64,000 nucleotides of DNA from positions 2,046,001-2,110,000 of the forward strand of contig NZ_CP134146.1 in assembly GCF_031583575.1 (NCBI RefSeq), written 5' to 3'. The translations under genes were made by a program, and so were the position numbers. This DNA is from Thalassotalea nanhaiensis (GTDB lineage Bacteria > Pseudomonadota > Gammaproteobacteria > Enterobacterales > Alteromonadaceae). The notes under the pieces are model-generated. The model had not been told where the DNA came from. It saw only the letters and a list, made by a program, of their open reading frames with translations, and made no database searches. Shown here piece after piece: positions 1 to 8,671 of the stretch (positions are counted from its first letter, which is position 1; every line of letters begins with the position of its first letter).

Positions 1-249
1 ATCTATATCATCATTACCGTGGGGAAAGTTTGTTACTGTGGCGATCAAAATACCGCTATTGTTTAATAACTTTTTCGCCGCGGGTATAAATCTTGGATAA
101 ATACAAATAGCAGCTGTGTTGCCCGCTGCTGACTTTGCTTGTACGCATAGCTTAGCAACAATCTCATCAGTATCATTGTCATTTAACGTGGTTAGGTCCA
201 TGTAGCTTATTGCTTGTTTAGCAACTGCATTCATGTTTTCAGGAGTCAT
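1..249 (-). CDS. deoC: Deoxyribose-phosphate aldolase DeoC, N-terminal part (gene cut by window edge)
   Basis: DeoC cleaves 2-deoxyribose-5-phosphate into glyceraldehyde-3-phosphate and acetaldehyde, the last step of deoxynucleoside catabolism in the cytoplasm. Only the first 83 codons lie in the window and the reading frame is open to base 1. The translation begins [20 protein letters not shown] and carries [26 protein letters not shown] and [12 protein letters not shown], which match E. coli DeoC closely from memory. The ATG at 249 follows a GAGGTAA ribosome-binding site by about four bases. A rho-independent-type hairpin lies immediately upstream, so the gene probably depends on read-through from nupC (see terminator 263-290). 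The catalytic lysines lie outside the window. Identification is firm; integrity of the rest cannot be judged. Confidence 0.95.
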   Translation of the reverse strand, partial: MTPENMNAVAKQAISYMDLTTLNDNDTDEIVAKLCVQAKSAAGNTAAICIYPRFIPAAKKLLNNSGILIATVTNFPHGNDDID

Positions 250-262
250 ATTTACCTCGAAT

Positions 263-290
263 AAAAAAAGCCCGCAAACTATGCGGGCTT
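263..290 (-). terminator. Intrinsic terminator between nupC and deoC
   Basis: On the minus strand an 8-bp perfect stem (AAGCCCGC/GCGGGCTT, arms 283-290 and 268-275) with a 7-base loop is followed by a run of T (263-269). It lies 10 bp after the nupC stop and 13 bp before the deoC start, leaving no room for a separate deoC promoter. It probably sets the ratio of nupC to deoC transcript rather than ending the operon completely. Confidence 0.8.
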
Positions 291-300
291 ATAAAGTAGT

Positions 301-1548
301 TTACGCTAGAGAGATGAACACACCAGCAATTGCAGCACTCATTAAGTTGGCTAGGGTAGCCGCAAATACCGCTTTCATGCCCAGTTGAGCAATATCATGA
401 CGGCGTGAAGGCGCTAATGTACCTATACCACCAAGTAAAATAGCAATAGAGGCTAAATTAGCAAAACCACAAAGAGCAAAAGTAATAATGGCTTGTGTGC
501 CAGAGCTTAATTGATCTTTGATATCCATGAAATTGATATAGGCAACAAATTCGTTAACCACTACTTTTTGACCAAGTAAACTACCTGCATGGAATGCTTC
601 ACCCCATGGAACACCTAACATATAGGCAACAGGTTGAAGGGCGTAGCCGAGGATCATTTCCAATGTTAAGCCATCAACACCAACCAAGCTGCCTAGCCAG
701 CCTATTAGACCATTTAATAATGCAATTAGTGCAACAAATGCCATTAGCATAGCGCCAACATTAAGGGCAAGCATCATACCTTTACTTGCACCTTCAGCTG
801 CGGCATCTATAACATTAACAGCATCTTTTTCTTTACCTTCATCAGGTACTTCTTCAAAGTCATTGGTTGGTTCTTCAGTTTCTGGCATGATGAATTTTGC
901 CATTAATAAACCACCTGGAGCGGCCATGAAACTTGCTGCAATAAGGTATTTTAATTCAACACCCATCCCAGCATAGCCAACCAGCACAGCACCAGCAACC
1001 GAAGCCAATCCACCTACCATTACTGCAAACAGCTCAGAGCGAGTCATTGTTGGTAAGAAAGGGCGCACCACTAAAGGCGCTTCTGTTTGACCGACAAATA
1101 TATTCGCCGTTGCGGATAATGATTCTGGATGGGAGGTTTTTAATATTTTGGCTAAACCACCACCTAAGAATTTTACAACTTTATCCATAATGCCTAAGTA
1201 ATAGAGTACAGCGATTAACGATGAAAAGAACACGATAACAGGTAAAACACGTATCGCGAAAACAAAGCCCACGCCATTGGCAAACATTGCATCGGTACCT
1301 AATCCACCAAATAAAAAGCCAATACCAGCCGCAGAGTAATCAATGATACTCGCCACTGCATCAGATACACTTTCTAATACAGCTCTACCGCCATCGCTAT
1401 AAAGCACCAACGCAGCTAAAAACACTTGGATTGCAAATGCACCGCCAACAGTACGCCAGTTAATATTTTTTTTGTGTGAGCTTGCTAAATATGCAACGCC
1501 TAGAATCAAGAAGATTCCAATCACACCACGTAAAGTATCAAAGTCCAT
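301..1548 (-). CDS. nupC: Concentrative nucleoside transporter, NupC/CNT family
   Basis: This is an inner-membrane symporter of the CNT family that imports nucleosides with H+ or Na+. The 415 residues fit the usual length (about 400). The N-terminus (DTLRGVIGIFLILGVAYL, then NWRTV) and the segments VGQTEAPLVVRPF and NEFVAY are typical of the family, and several long hydrophobic segments are spread through the protein. A TTG lies in frame one codon upstream at 1551, but the ATG at 1548 is preferred because AGGTGA precedes it by about five bases. The gene begins 20 bp after the udk stop, giving the order udk-nupC-(terminator)-deoC, a coherent uptake and salvage unit. Na+ versus H+ coupling cannot be decided here. 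Confidence 0.93.
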   Translation of the reverse strand: MDFDTLRGVIGIFLILGVAYLASSHKKNINWRTVGGAFAIQVFLAALVLYSDGGRAVLESVSDAVASIIDYSAAGIGFLFGGLGTDAMFANGVGFVFAIRVLPVIVFFSSLIAVLYYLGIMDKVVKFLGGGLAKILKTSHPESLSATANIFVGQTEAPLVVRPFLPTMTRSELFAVMVGGLASVAGAVLVGYAGMGVELKYLIAASFMAAPGGLLMAKFIMPETEEPTNDFEEVPDEGKEKDAVNVIDAAAEGASKGMMLALNVGAMLMAFVALIALLNGLIGWLGSLVGVDGLTLEMILGYALQPVAYMLGVPWGEAFHAGSLLGQKVVVNEFVAYINFMDIKDQLSSGTQAIITFALCGFANLASIAILLGGIGTLAPSRRHDIAQLGMKAVFAATLANLMSAAIAGVFISLA

Positions 1549-1568
1549 CAATTCACCTATGGGTTAGT

Positions 1569-2207
1569 TTATAAATTCGCTAGTTCGCGAACTTTTGCTT
1601 TTATTAATTCAAGAGCCATTCTATTGCGGCCCCCTTTAGTTATTACTATATCGGCATGCTCTCGCGATGGTTCAATATAGCGGTAATACATTGGACGAAC
1701 AGTGTCTTGGTACTGGTTAGTCACTGATTCTAAATCTCGGCCACGCTCTTCTAAATCCCGTTTTATACGGCGGATCAAACAAATATCTAATGGTGTATCC
1801 ATGAAAATATTTATATCAAATCGCTTACGTAACGCTTTATCAGTAAGTAATAAAATACCTTCTACTAATACAACTTTTGCAGGGTTTATCACTTCAACCT
1901 CATTACTACGAGTATGTTCAGTATAGCTGTAAACGGGCACGTTAATGGGCTGGCCTTGACTTAATTCTAATAAGTGCTGTGCTAACAGCTCATGTTCAAA
2001 TGCTTTAGGGTGATCGTAATTAGTTTTTATACGTTCTTCAAAAGGCAGGTGGTCTTGGCAGCGATAATAAGAATCTTCTTTAATAATCGTCATGCTATCA
2101 GAGCCAAGTTCGTCGACGAGCTCATCATATATTGTTTGGGCAAATAGAGATTTTCCCGATGCCGAAGCACCCACAACAGCAATGATTGTTAGGTTATTAA
2201 TTGACAA
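1569..2207 (-). CDS. udk: Uridine/cytidine kinase
   Basis: Udk phosphorylates uridine and cytidine to UMP and CMP in pyrimidine salvage (cytosol). The 212-residue protein has the P-loop GASASGKS near residues 13-20, followed by KEDSYYRC, NYDHPKAFE, VPVYSYTEHTR and EGILLL, all landmarks of the uridine kinase family at its normal length. The start is a TTG (2207) with AGGA six to seven bases upstream; no ATG lies nearby in frame. The gene shares its strand with nupC, which follows after 20 bp, so import and trapping of uridine are likely co-expressed. It diverges from deoB across a 177-bp spacer. Confidence 0.93.
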   Translation of the reverse strand: MSINNLTIIAVVGASASGKSLFAQTIYDELVDELGSDSMTIIKEDSYYRCQDHLPFEERIKTNYDHPKAFEHELLAQHLLELSQGQPINVPVYSYTEHTRSNEVEVINPAKVVLVEGILLLTDKALRKRFDINIFMDTPLDICLIRRIKRDLEERGRDLESVTNQYQDTVRPMYYRYIEPSREHADIVITKGGRNRMALELIKAKVRELANL

Positions 2208-2314
2208 GAATTTTCCTAAAAAATCTACACTTGTAAATAGTATCGACTATTTTCCATTAAAAACTAGTGAATGTTAAGGAATTATTGATTTAAGTACAAT
2301 TAATCAAATGAATG

Positions 2315-2320
2315 TATAAT
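2315..2320 (+). promoter_or_regulatory. Candidate -10 element upstream of deoB
   Basis: A perfect TATAAT lies 65 bp upstream of the deoB start in the udk/deoB divergent spacer. The corresponding -35 position holds no good match, so an activator may be needed. Assigned by eye only. Confidence 0.35.
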
Positions 2321-2335
2321 ATGTTTACATGAAAT

Positions 2336-2356
2336 TAATCAGTTATAGACTGATTA
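2336..2356. promoter_or_regulatory. Perfect palindrome in the deoB leader, candidate operator
   Basis: TAATCAGT and ACTGATTA form perfect 8-bp arms around a 5-base centre. The palindrome lies about 15 bases downstream of the TATAAT at 2315 and 28 bases upstream of deoB, the position expected of a repressor operator. It could instead act as a leader RNA hairpin. The cognate protein is unknown; a DeoR- or CytR-type repressor is a guess from context. Confidence 0.4.
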
Positions 2357-2384
2357 TTGTAAGTTATTAAAAAGGTGGAAGTAA

Positions 2385-3605
2385 ATGGCAAGAGCTTTAG
2401 TGTTAGTTATTGATAGTTTTGGTTTAGGTGAAGCGCCAGATGCTGATAAGTTTGATGATGTTGGGGCAAATACCTTTGCTAATTTGGCTGACGCTTTTCA
2501 TCATGAAACCGGCCGAAAGTTAGATTTACCGAGATTATCATCTATGGGATTAATACATGCGGCTACCAATGCGGGTAAAAGATCTCCTGCTGTTAATGGC
2601 AGTGCTCCACAAAGTGGTGCATTTGGTTATGCTGCAGAAATAAGCTCTGGTAAGGATACGCCAAGCGGTCACTGGGAAATGATGGGAGTACCAGTATTAT
2701 TTGATTGGGGTTATTTTGATAATAAAGCCGAGTCATTTTCAAGCGAGTTACTTGCGAAAATTTATCATAAAACTGGTATTCAAGGCTGTTTAGGTAATTG
2801 TCATGCCTCTGGTACAACAATTATCGCTGAGCTTGGTGAAGAACACATGAAAACAGGTAAGCCTATCTGTTATACCTCTGCCGATAGTGTGTTTCAAATT
2901 GCCGCGCATGAAGAGTCCTTTGGTTTAGAAAATTTAAATAAATATTGTGAACAAGTTCGTGAGTTACTAACCGAACTTGATTTAAATATTGGTCGTGTTA
3001 TCGCTCGTCCATTCATTGGTACGTGTGCTGATGATTTTGAACGTACCGGTAATCGCAGAGATTATTCCATTTTACCTCCAGCGCCAACCATGCTTGATAA
3101 ACTGGTAGAAAATGGTGGCAAGGTGGTAAGTATTGGTAAAATAGCTGATATTTATGCGCATCAAGGTATTTCAGAAGGGTTTAAGGCGACTGGTCTAGAA
3201 GCATTAATTGATACCAGTATTACTCAGTTAGGTTGCCAGCCTGATAATAGTTTAATTTTTACCAACTTAGTTAATTTTGACCAAGACTTTGGTCATCGTC
3301 GCGATCCAATTGGTTATGGAAAAGCGTTAGAGTATTTAGATGATCGCTTAGAAGATATTATTAACGCCTTGCATGAAGACGATATGTTGGTATTAACCGC
3401 TGATCATGGTTGTGATCCAACCTGGCATGGCAGTGATCATACCCGCGAATATGTACCGGTAATGTTTTATCAAAAAGGTATGCCTGCCATAGATTTAGGT
3501 GAACGTGACACCTTTGCTGACATAGGCGCCACACTTGCGGATATGTTCGAACTTTCGCCGTTAGAGTATGGAAAATCATTCAAACAGCAGTTAAAAGTAT
3601 CGTAA
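2385..3605 (+). CDS. deoB: Phosphopentomutase DeoB
   Basis: DeoB interconverts (deoxy)ribose-1-phosphate and (deoxy)ribose-5-phosphate, linking nucleoside phosphorolysis (DeoD) to DeoC and the pentose phosphate pathway. It belongs to the alkaline-phosphatase superfamily of metalloenzymes. The 406 residues match the E. coli length (407). Visible landmarks are the N-terminal metal motif VIDSFGLGEAPDA, the phosphothreonine loop GKDTPSGHWEMMG near residue 92, VNFDQDFGHRRDP and the C-terminal metal cluster TADHGCDPTWHGSDHTRE. The ATG follows AAGGTGG by about six bases. A leader palindrome and a TATAAT lie upstream and a hairpin follows the stop. Unlike in E. coli, deoB is not contiguous with deoD. 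Confidence 0.96.
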   Translation: MARALVLVIDSFGLGEAPDADKFDDVGANTFANLADAFHHETGRKLDLPRLSSMGLIHAATNAGKRSPAVNGSAPQSGAFGYAAEISSGKDTPSGHWEMMGVPVLFDWGYFDNKAESFSSELLAKIYHKTGIQGCLGNCHASGTTIIAELGEEHMKTGKPICYTSADSVFQIAAHEESFGLENLNKYCEQVRELLTELDLNIGRVIARPFIGTCADDFERTGNRRDYSILPPAPTMLDKLVENGGKVVSIGKIADIYAHQGISEGFKATGLEALIDTSITQLGCQPDNSLIFTNLVNFDQDFGHRRDPIGYGKALEYLDDRLEDIINALHEDDMLVLTADHGCDPTWHGSDHTREYVPVMFYQKGMPAIDLGERDTFADIGATLADMFELSPLEYGKSFKQQLKVS

Positions 3606-3616
3606 GTTAAAAACTT

Positions 3617-3654
3617 GTTAAACACCTGGTTACAAAAATAAACGGGTGTTTAAC
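3617..3654 (+). terminator. Hairpin after deoB
   Basis: GTTAAACACC (3617-3626) pairs perfectly with GGTGTTTAAC (3645-3654). No clear T-run follows, so termination may be weak or factor-dependent. Confidence 0.5.
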
Positions 3655-3760
3655 ATATCATTACACTTTCAATTCCTTTATAATTCTCCCTGTAAAATTT
3701 TGTTGTATTTACTTACATAAAAAAATAAATAAAACCTAAACCGTTTTGCTGTTTACCAAA

Positions 3761-3776
3761 AGTGATCAAAATCACT
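3761..3776. promoter_or_regulatory. CRP-like palindromic site before the TonB receptor
   Basis: AGTGATCAAAATCACT fits the core GTGA-N6-TCAC of the CRP consensus and is a perfect palindrome with 6-bp arms. Its centre lies about 30 bp before the receptor start, downstream of any likely promoter, which suggests repression or a promoter very close to the gene. It was recognised by eye; an FNR-family protein with similar half-sites is the alternative. Confidence 0.5.
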
Positions 3777-3788
3777 GTGTAGACACAG
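3775..3788. promoter_or_regulatory. Second palindrome overlapping the receptor Shine-Dalgarno
   Basis: CTGTGT-AG-ACACAG has perfect 6-bp arms. It shares two bases with the CRP-like site and abuts the GGGAGA ribosome-binding site (3788-3793). It could hide the ribosome site as an RNA hairpin or extend a protein-binding region. Confidence 0.3.
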
Positions 3789-3797
3789 GGAGAAAAC

Positions 3798-6095
3798 ATG
3801 AAAACCTTCAAAAAGCATGCTCTAACCATGGGCATCCAAGGCGCGTTATTGTCTGTTATGGCAACAATGTCACCAACTACTCTTGCTGCTGAAGAAGCAG
3901 AAGCTCTTGATTCAACCAAACTAGAAGTTATCGAAGTTACAGCACGTAAACGTGTAGAGAACGTACAAGAAGTTCCTATTTCTGTGACTGCGCTACAAGG
4001 TGAAAAACTTCAAGCTATCAGCTCCGGCGCAATGGATATTCGTTTTTTAAACGCACGAATTCCTAGCCTTTCAGTTGAATCATCATTCGGTCGTACTTTC
4101 CCTCGCTTTTATATGCGTGGTTTAGGTAACTCAGATTTCGATTTAAATGCATCACAACCGGTTTCTCTTGTTGTTGATGACGTTGTTCAAGAAAACCCTA
4201 TTCTTAAAGGTTTCCCTGTTTTTGATGTTGCTCGCGTAGAAGCACTAGGCGGCCCACAAGGTACATTGTTTGGTCGTAACACGCCTGCTGGTCTTGTAAA
4301 GTTTGATTCTGTAAAACCATCACAAGATTTTGATGCTTTTGTTTCAGTTTCATACGGTAGCAAAGAAACGTCTGATGTTAGAGCTGCCGTTGGTGGTGGT
4401 TTAACAGATAACCTTTCTGCTCGTATTTCAGTTTTAAATCAAGATCGTGGTAACTACATTGACAACAAAGCTCCTGGCTATGAAGAAGATGATGTATTAG
4501 GTGGTTATACAGACCAAGCTATGCGTCTGCAGTTTTTATACGAAGGCGATGATTTCAACGCTTTATTTAATTACCACATGCGTGATTTAGATGGCGAACC
4601 AGTTACTTTCTACGCGAATGCATTTAAGCCAAATTCAAATGAATTAGGCGGTGATGGCTGGGACGGTAGAGATACTGTTTGGCATGACTCGGCTTCTCGT
4701 GCAACTCAACAAGTTGAAACTGAAGGTGCTAGCTTAAAGCTTGATTTTGATTTAGGCGACTACACTGTTACGTCAATTACTGGTTATGAAAGTGCTGAGT
4801 TATTCTCTCGTGCTGATGTAGATGGTGGTTACGGTGCTGGTTGGGCTGTTGATTGTTGTGGCATGCCAATGGGACCTGGTTTAATTATGATTGATTCAGA
4901 AACGTCTGATGGCATTCCTGATCATGAACAAATTACTCAAGAACTTCGTTTAACGAGTAACCTTTCTGGTGATTTTAATTATCAAGTTGGTGTGTTTTAC
5001 TTCAGCGAAGATTTAACTATTGAAAGTTATGCCTATGAAACTGTATTTGGTTCAGGTGCTGAAACTGGTTACGTTATCCAAGAACAAGAAACTACGGCAT
5101 GGGCGGTATTCGGTTCATTTGATTATGACTTCTCTGAAAAAATGTCTGCAACTTTCGGTATCCGTTATTCAGCTGATGATAAAGAGTACTCTAACTTAAG
5201 AACTATGGCTCCTTTAGGTTTCTTAGGTCAGCCTGACAATGTTGCTGGTGAAGTTGAAGTTGATGATTCTCATGTTAGTTGGGATGTTAGTGTTAGCTAC
5301 AAATACACAGATGATTTAAATATTTATGCTCGTGTTGCTGACACATTCAGAGCGCCAAGTATTCAAGGTCGCTCATTATTTGCATGGAACGATGGTATTT
5401 CTGTTGCTGATTCAGAAACGATTTTATCATTTGAAACTGGTGTTAAATCAGACATCCTAGATGGTAGTGGCCGTGTTAATGCTTCTGTTTTCTATTACAC
5501 CATGGAAGATCAACAATTAACGTCTGTAGGTGGCGATAGCAACACTGCACGTTTATTGAACGCTGATGAAACTGTTGGTTACGGTTTCGAACTTGATTCA
5601 GAGTTTATGTTAACTGAAAATCTTGCTGTTACGTTTGGTGCTAGTTACAACAATACTGAATTAAATGACGATAATCTTTCAGTACCAGTTTGTGCACAAT
5701 GTACAGTAACTGACCCGCTTAACGGCAATGGTCAAGCAATTGTAGATGGCAATAGTCTTCCACATGCACCAGAGTGGATCTATACATTTACAGCGCGTTA
5801 CTCTCGTGAAATCGGTGATGGTGAATTTTATGTTTACACTGATTGGGCATACCGCGATGAAATTAGCTTCTTCTTATATGAGTCAACAGAATTTACTGGT
5901 GATGCATTATTAGAAGGTGGTGCTCGTACAGGTTATGCTTGGGAAACAGATTCTCAAGAGTATGATGTTTCATTATTTGTTCGTAACATGACAGATGAGC
6001 AACAAGCAATTGGCGCAGTAGACTTTACTAACAATACCGCTATTGTTAATGAAGAACGCTTTGTAGGTGCTGAGTTTAAAGTTAGCTTCTTTTAA
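3798..6095 (+). CDS. TonB-dependent outer-membrane receptor (substrate unknown)
   Basis: This is an outer-membrane transporter energised by TonB. The 765 residues start with a signal peptide (residues 1 to about 31, ending TTLAAEE). A TonB-box-like segment, EVIEVTARKR, is near residue 43, followed by a plug domain with PISVTALQG, FYMRGLG and EALGGPQGTLFGRNTPAG. The rest is a beta-barrel with TDDLNIYARVADTFRAPS and a terminal strand ending in phenylalanine, as expected for BAM insertion. The plug resembles the large receptor class common in Alteromonadales and sphingomonads. It is monocistronic between its own operator-like palindromes and two hairpins. Nucleoside genes flank it on both sides (deoB; deoD-add), so nucleosides or oligonucleotides are a plausible but unproven substrate. 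Confidence 0.88.
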   Translation: MKTFKKHALTMGIQGALLSVMATMSPTTLAAEEAEALDSTKLEVIEVTARKRVENVQEVPISVTALQGEKLQAISSGAMDIRFLNARIPSLSVESSFGRTFPRFYMRGLGNSDFDLNASQPVSLVVDDVVQENPILKGFPVFDVARVEALGGPQGTLFGRNTPAGLVKFDSVKPSQDFDAFVSVSYGSKETSDVRAAVGGGLTDNLSARISVLNQDRGNYIDNKAPGYEEDDVLGGYTDQAMRLQFLYEGDDFNALFNYHMRDLDGEPVTFYANAFKPNSNELGGDGWDGRDTVWHDSASRATQQVETEGASLKLDFDLGDYTVTSITGYESAELFSRADVDGGYGAGWAVDCCGMPMGPGLIMIDSETSDGIPDHEQITQELRLTSNLSGDFNYQVGVFYFSEDLTIESYAYETVFGSGAETGYVIQEQETTAWAVFGSFDYDFSEKMSATFGIRYSADDKEYSNLRTMAPLGFLGQPDNVAGEVEVDDSHVSWDVSVSYKYTDDLNIYARVADTFRAPSIQGRSLFAWNDGISVADSETILSFETGVKSDILDGSGRVNASVFYYTMEDQQLTSVGGDSNTARLLNADETVGYGFELDSEFMLTENLAVTFGASYNNTELNDDNLSVPVCAQCTVTDPLNGNGQAIVDGNSLPHAPEWIYTFTARYSREIGDGEFYVYTDWAYRDEISFFLYESTEFTGDALLEGGARTGYAWETDSQEYDVSLFVRNMTDEQQAIGAVDFTNNTAIVNEERFVGAEFKVSFF

Positions 6096-6115
6096 GGACT
6101 ACTTTAAATTTATTA

Positions 6116-6143
6116 CCCTTTAAGTTGTATTCAACTTAAAGGG
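6116..6143 (+). terminator. Strong hairpin after the TonB receptor
   Basis: CCCTTTAAGTTG pairs perfectly with CAACTTAAAGGG (12 bp, loop TATT), starting 21 bases after the stop. No T-run follows directly; a second hairpin comes next. Confidence 0.55.
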
Positions 6144-6153
6144 GCTATTCAAA

Positions 6154-6190
6154 CGACTTAACTCTTACGGGTTAAGTCGCTTCTTAAATT
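6154..6190 (+). terminator. Second hairpin after the TonB receptor
   Basis: CGACTTAAC (6154-6162) pairs with GTTAAGTCG (6171-6179) and a T-rich stretch follows. With the previous hairpin it makes a tandem end signal between this gene and the convergent regulator ending at 6240. Confidence 0.55.
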
Positions 6191-6239
6191 TTTAATATAA
6201 TCACTTCAAACCTTCTCAGGCTATACGACTACTTTTTTC

Positions 6240-8543
6240 CTATTGTATTGAATGGAAAGGAAATATTTCTCCATTAATACGCATGTTTTTGAATTTTTCT
6301 CGTTCTTTATTTAGCCGGATTTTCATTGTTCGCTGTAGTGTTTGAAATTTAGGGTCGTCACGAAATACGTTATAATCAGGGTCAGTGACAAGTTTTTCTG
6401 AGTGCCAACCTTCTTCGACAATGTTAGTAAAAGCTTTAAGTGCTGCCTTTTCATTTCCCATTGCCAAGTAAATTTTAGCCTCCCAGTTATTATGAAGGTC
6501 TGTCCAACTTCCATGCATTCTAAATTGAGCAGCTTTAAGACTAGCTTTCAATAACCTATCTGCCTGTTCCGTTTGTCCTTGTTTTTTTAATAATCGGCCA
6601 AGTGTAAAAGCGATAGCATAATTGGATTGGTCTACCTTTGCATCAGCCTGAAAAAATTCGGGATAATTATTTTGGTAATATTCAATGACTTCTGCCGCTC
6701 GCTGAGTTTGTAAGCTTGCTTTCATTAAATTATACATAGACTCATTAGCTAACCAAAAGTCTCTTGATACCTTAAGGTAGGAATCAACAGATGCATTATA
6801 GTCGCCGTTAAGTGCATGCATCATCCCTAAACCATGATTTGCTCCACTATATTTTGGAGCAAGCTTTACAGCACGGTTAAACCATGATGAAGCAAGTTTC
6901 TTTTCGCCTAAATGCGCAAGTGTCATACCGACTAACAATGAATTAAAGGGCACATTAGGCTCAAGTTCAACTGTCTTATAAAGTGATCTAAGAGCTTCTG
7001 AAATATTTTGTTCACCAAAAAAACTAATAAATGCCAATTTTGTATGAGCGATGGCGTAGGTGGGGTTGCGGGCAATAACATCCTTTACTATATTCTTTGC
7101 TTCTTCAAACCTCCCTACGAAAATTAGACCTTGTGCTAGAGACAGGACCAAGCCATCATCTTTTGGATTTAACGAATAAGCTTTTGCAAATAAGGTAATG
7201 GCTTTAGGAATATTGATTTTATACTTCATAAATAAACTACCGTATGACGCATAAGCCTCGGCATTATTTGGATTTAAATTGATTGCTTTTTGATAAGCCG
7301 AATCAGCAGCGCTAAAGTTTTGTTCATAGCTCTTAAGTGAACCAATAGCTCGATGAAGTTCACTATCATTACTATCTAGCTTCATCGCAATAGCAATCAA
7401 AGATTTAGCTTTCACTATTTGTTCTTCTACTGGTAAACCCGTCCAGTAAATTTGCCCAACGTGTAAATTTGCTAATAATGCGTATGCGGTGGCAAAATTA
7501 GGATCTAGTCTTACTGCTTCCTCTAAATAAACAATTGCTTGCTGATTACCATCATGTGTGTGCTTTGTGCTACTTTCTTTTGCCCTAAAGTATGCTTCTA
7601 AAGCAGGCAGGTTTTGAGTTGGTAGTTTTTCAATATAAGCTAATTCTTTAGGTGAAAGCGTCGTTTCAAGCTCTGCTGCAATAGTTTTAGCTATTTCTTC
7701 TTGAATATCAAAAACATTTTTAGCTGTGAGTTTTCTGGTATAGCTTTCTGACCAAATATTTTCATTATTTAAGGCATTGACTAAATGAACATTGATACGA
7801 ATTTGCTCCGTAGCTCGTTGTACACTACCTTGCAGAATTGTTGTTACACCTAGCTCTTTGCCGATAGTTTGTAAATTTTTACTACTATTTTGGTAAGTCA
7901 TCACAGAAGAACGAGAGATTGACTTTACAGCACTAATTTTTGAAATGTGTACCAGTAAGTCATCATGAACTCCTCTGGTAAAGAAAGCGTCCTTCTCCAA
8001 ATCACTATGATTTTTAAATGGTAAAACGGCAATTGACTTTTGTTTGGGAATATTAGTTTGATCCATCATGGCTTTTTCGCTATTAAAGAGCCATATATAA
8101 CTAATGATAAATATGAATAGTAAACTTACTGCAACTAAGGGCTTTACATTATGTTTAAAGCCAAGAGCTGTAAAAATAAATTGAAAAGTCGCATTAATGC
8201 TAGATAAAGAGATGTTGAGTTGTCTATTTCCACTCGCTAGCTCTATTTCAGCAATAAACTGATAACCCCGTCCACGAGTCGTTTTTATAATACTTTGTTT
8301 TTCACCATCATCACCTAAAGCTGCGCGCGCGCATTTTATATTATTGCTTAAAGTGGCATCACAGACTTCACGACCCGCCCAAAGGTTTTTGAATAATTCA
8401 TCTCGAGATACTAGTCTACTTCTATGTTCGATCAGGTATAAAATCAAATCAAATACATGAGGTTCTACCAATCGCGGTATTCCATTGACCAGCAAAGTGA
8501 AATTTTCAGTATTTAGCTCACAGCTATCGAACCTGAATATCAT
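6240..8543 (-). CDS. Membrane-anchored winged-helix transcription regulator with TPR sensor domain (CadC/ToxR-like)
   Basis: This is a one-component regulator whose DNA-binding domain is tied to the inner membrane. Of 767 residues, about 1-105 form an OmpR/PhoB-type winged helix (landmarks VEPHVFDLILYLIEHRSRLVS and TTRGRGYQFIAEI). About 132-152 form one hydrophobic membrane segment. About 165-290 form a TolB-N/CsgG-like domain (SIAVLPFKNHSD, then TILQGSVQR). About 310-700 are repeated TPR motifs such as NPNNAEAYASYGSLFMKY. The C-terminal part should lie in the periplasm. It is divergent from a small secreted protein across a 307-bp spacer with an 11-bp-period direct repeat and a 24-bp palindrome. 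Its targets may include the TonB receptor or the secreted protein; this is inferred from position only. AGGA sits about 12 bases before the ATG, so the start is moderately certain. Confidence 0.85.
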   Translation of the reverse strand: MIFRFDSCELNTENFTLLVNGIPRLVEPHVFDLILYLIEHRSRLVSRDELFKNLWAGREVCDATLSNNIKCARAALGDDGEKQSIIKTTRGRGYQFIAEIELASGNRQLNISLSSINATFQFIFTALGFKHNVKPLVAVSLLFIFIISYIWLFNSEKAMMDQTNIPKQKSIAVLPFKNHSDLEKDAFFTRGVHDDLLVHISKISAVKSISRSSVMTYQNSSKNLQTIGKELGVTTILQGSVQRATEQIRINVHLVNALNNENIWSESYTRKLTAKNVFDIQEEIAKTIAAELETTLSPKELAYIEKLPTQNLPALEAYFRAKESSTKHTHDGNQQAIVYLEEAVRLDPNFATAYALLANLHVGQIYWTGLPVEEQIVKAKSLIAIAMKLDSNDSELHRAIGSLKSYEQNFSAADSAYQKAINLNPNNAEAYASYGSLFMKYKINIPKAITLFAKAYSLNPKDDGLVLSLAQGLIFVGRFEEAKNIVKDVIARNPTYAIAHTKLAFISFFGEQNISEALRSLYKTVELEPNVPFNSLLVGMTLAHLGEKKLASSWFNRAVKLAPKYSGANHGLGMMHALNGDYNASVDSYLKVSRDFWLANESMYNLMKASLQTQRAAEVIEYYQNNYPEFFQADAKVDQSNYAIAFTLGRLLKKQGQTEQADRLLKASLKAAQFRMHGSWTDLHNNWEAKIYLAMGNEKAALKAFTNIVEEGWHSEKLVTDPDYNVFRDDPKFQTLQRTMKIRLNKEREKFKNMRINGEIFPFHSIQ

Positions 8544-8652
8544 TTGGTTTATGTCATCCTAGTTGGCATTTTCAATTTTGCTCAACCTATTATTTTTTAT
8601 TAATGATAATTTTTAATCAATAATAACAATGAGGTACAAAATAAATAGGTAA

Positions 8653-8671
8653 TCCATAGCTATTCCATAGC
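8653..8671. repeat. 11-bp-period direct repeat, candidate winged-helix operator
   Basis: TCCATAGC occurs at 8653-8660 and again at 8664-8671, exactly 11 bp apart. A third CATAG core lies 21 bp further on (8687-8691). OmpR/PhoB-type winged helices bind direct repeats at about one helical turn, and the adjacent regulator has such a domain, so autoregulation is plausible. Confidence 0.45.

Noticed and set aside
8653-8671. Short direct repeats as a possible CRISPR array
   Set aside because: Two or three units of 5-8 bp with 3-6 bp gaps are far too short; no cas genes are present. The same applies to 28177-28203 and 57508-57536.
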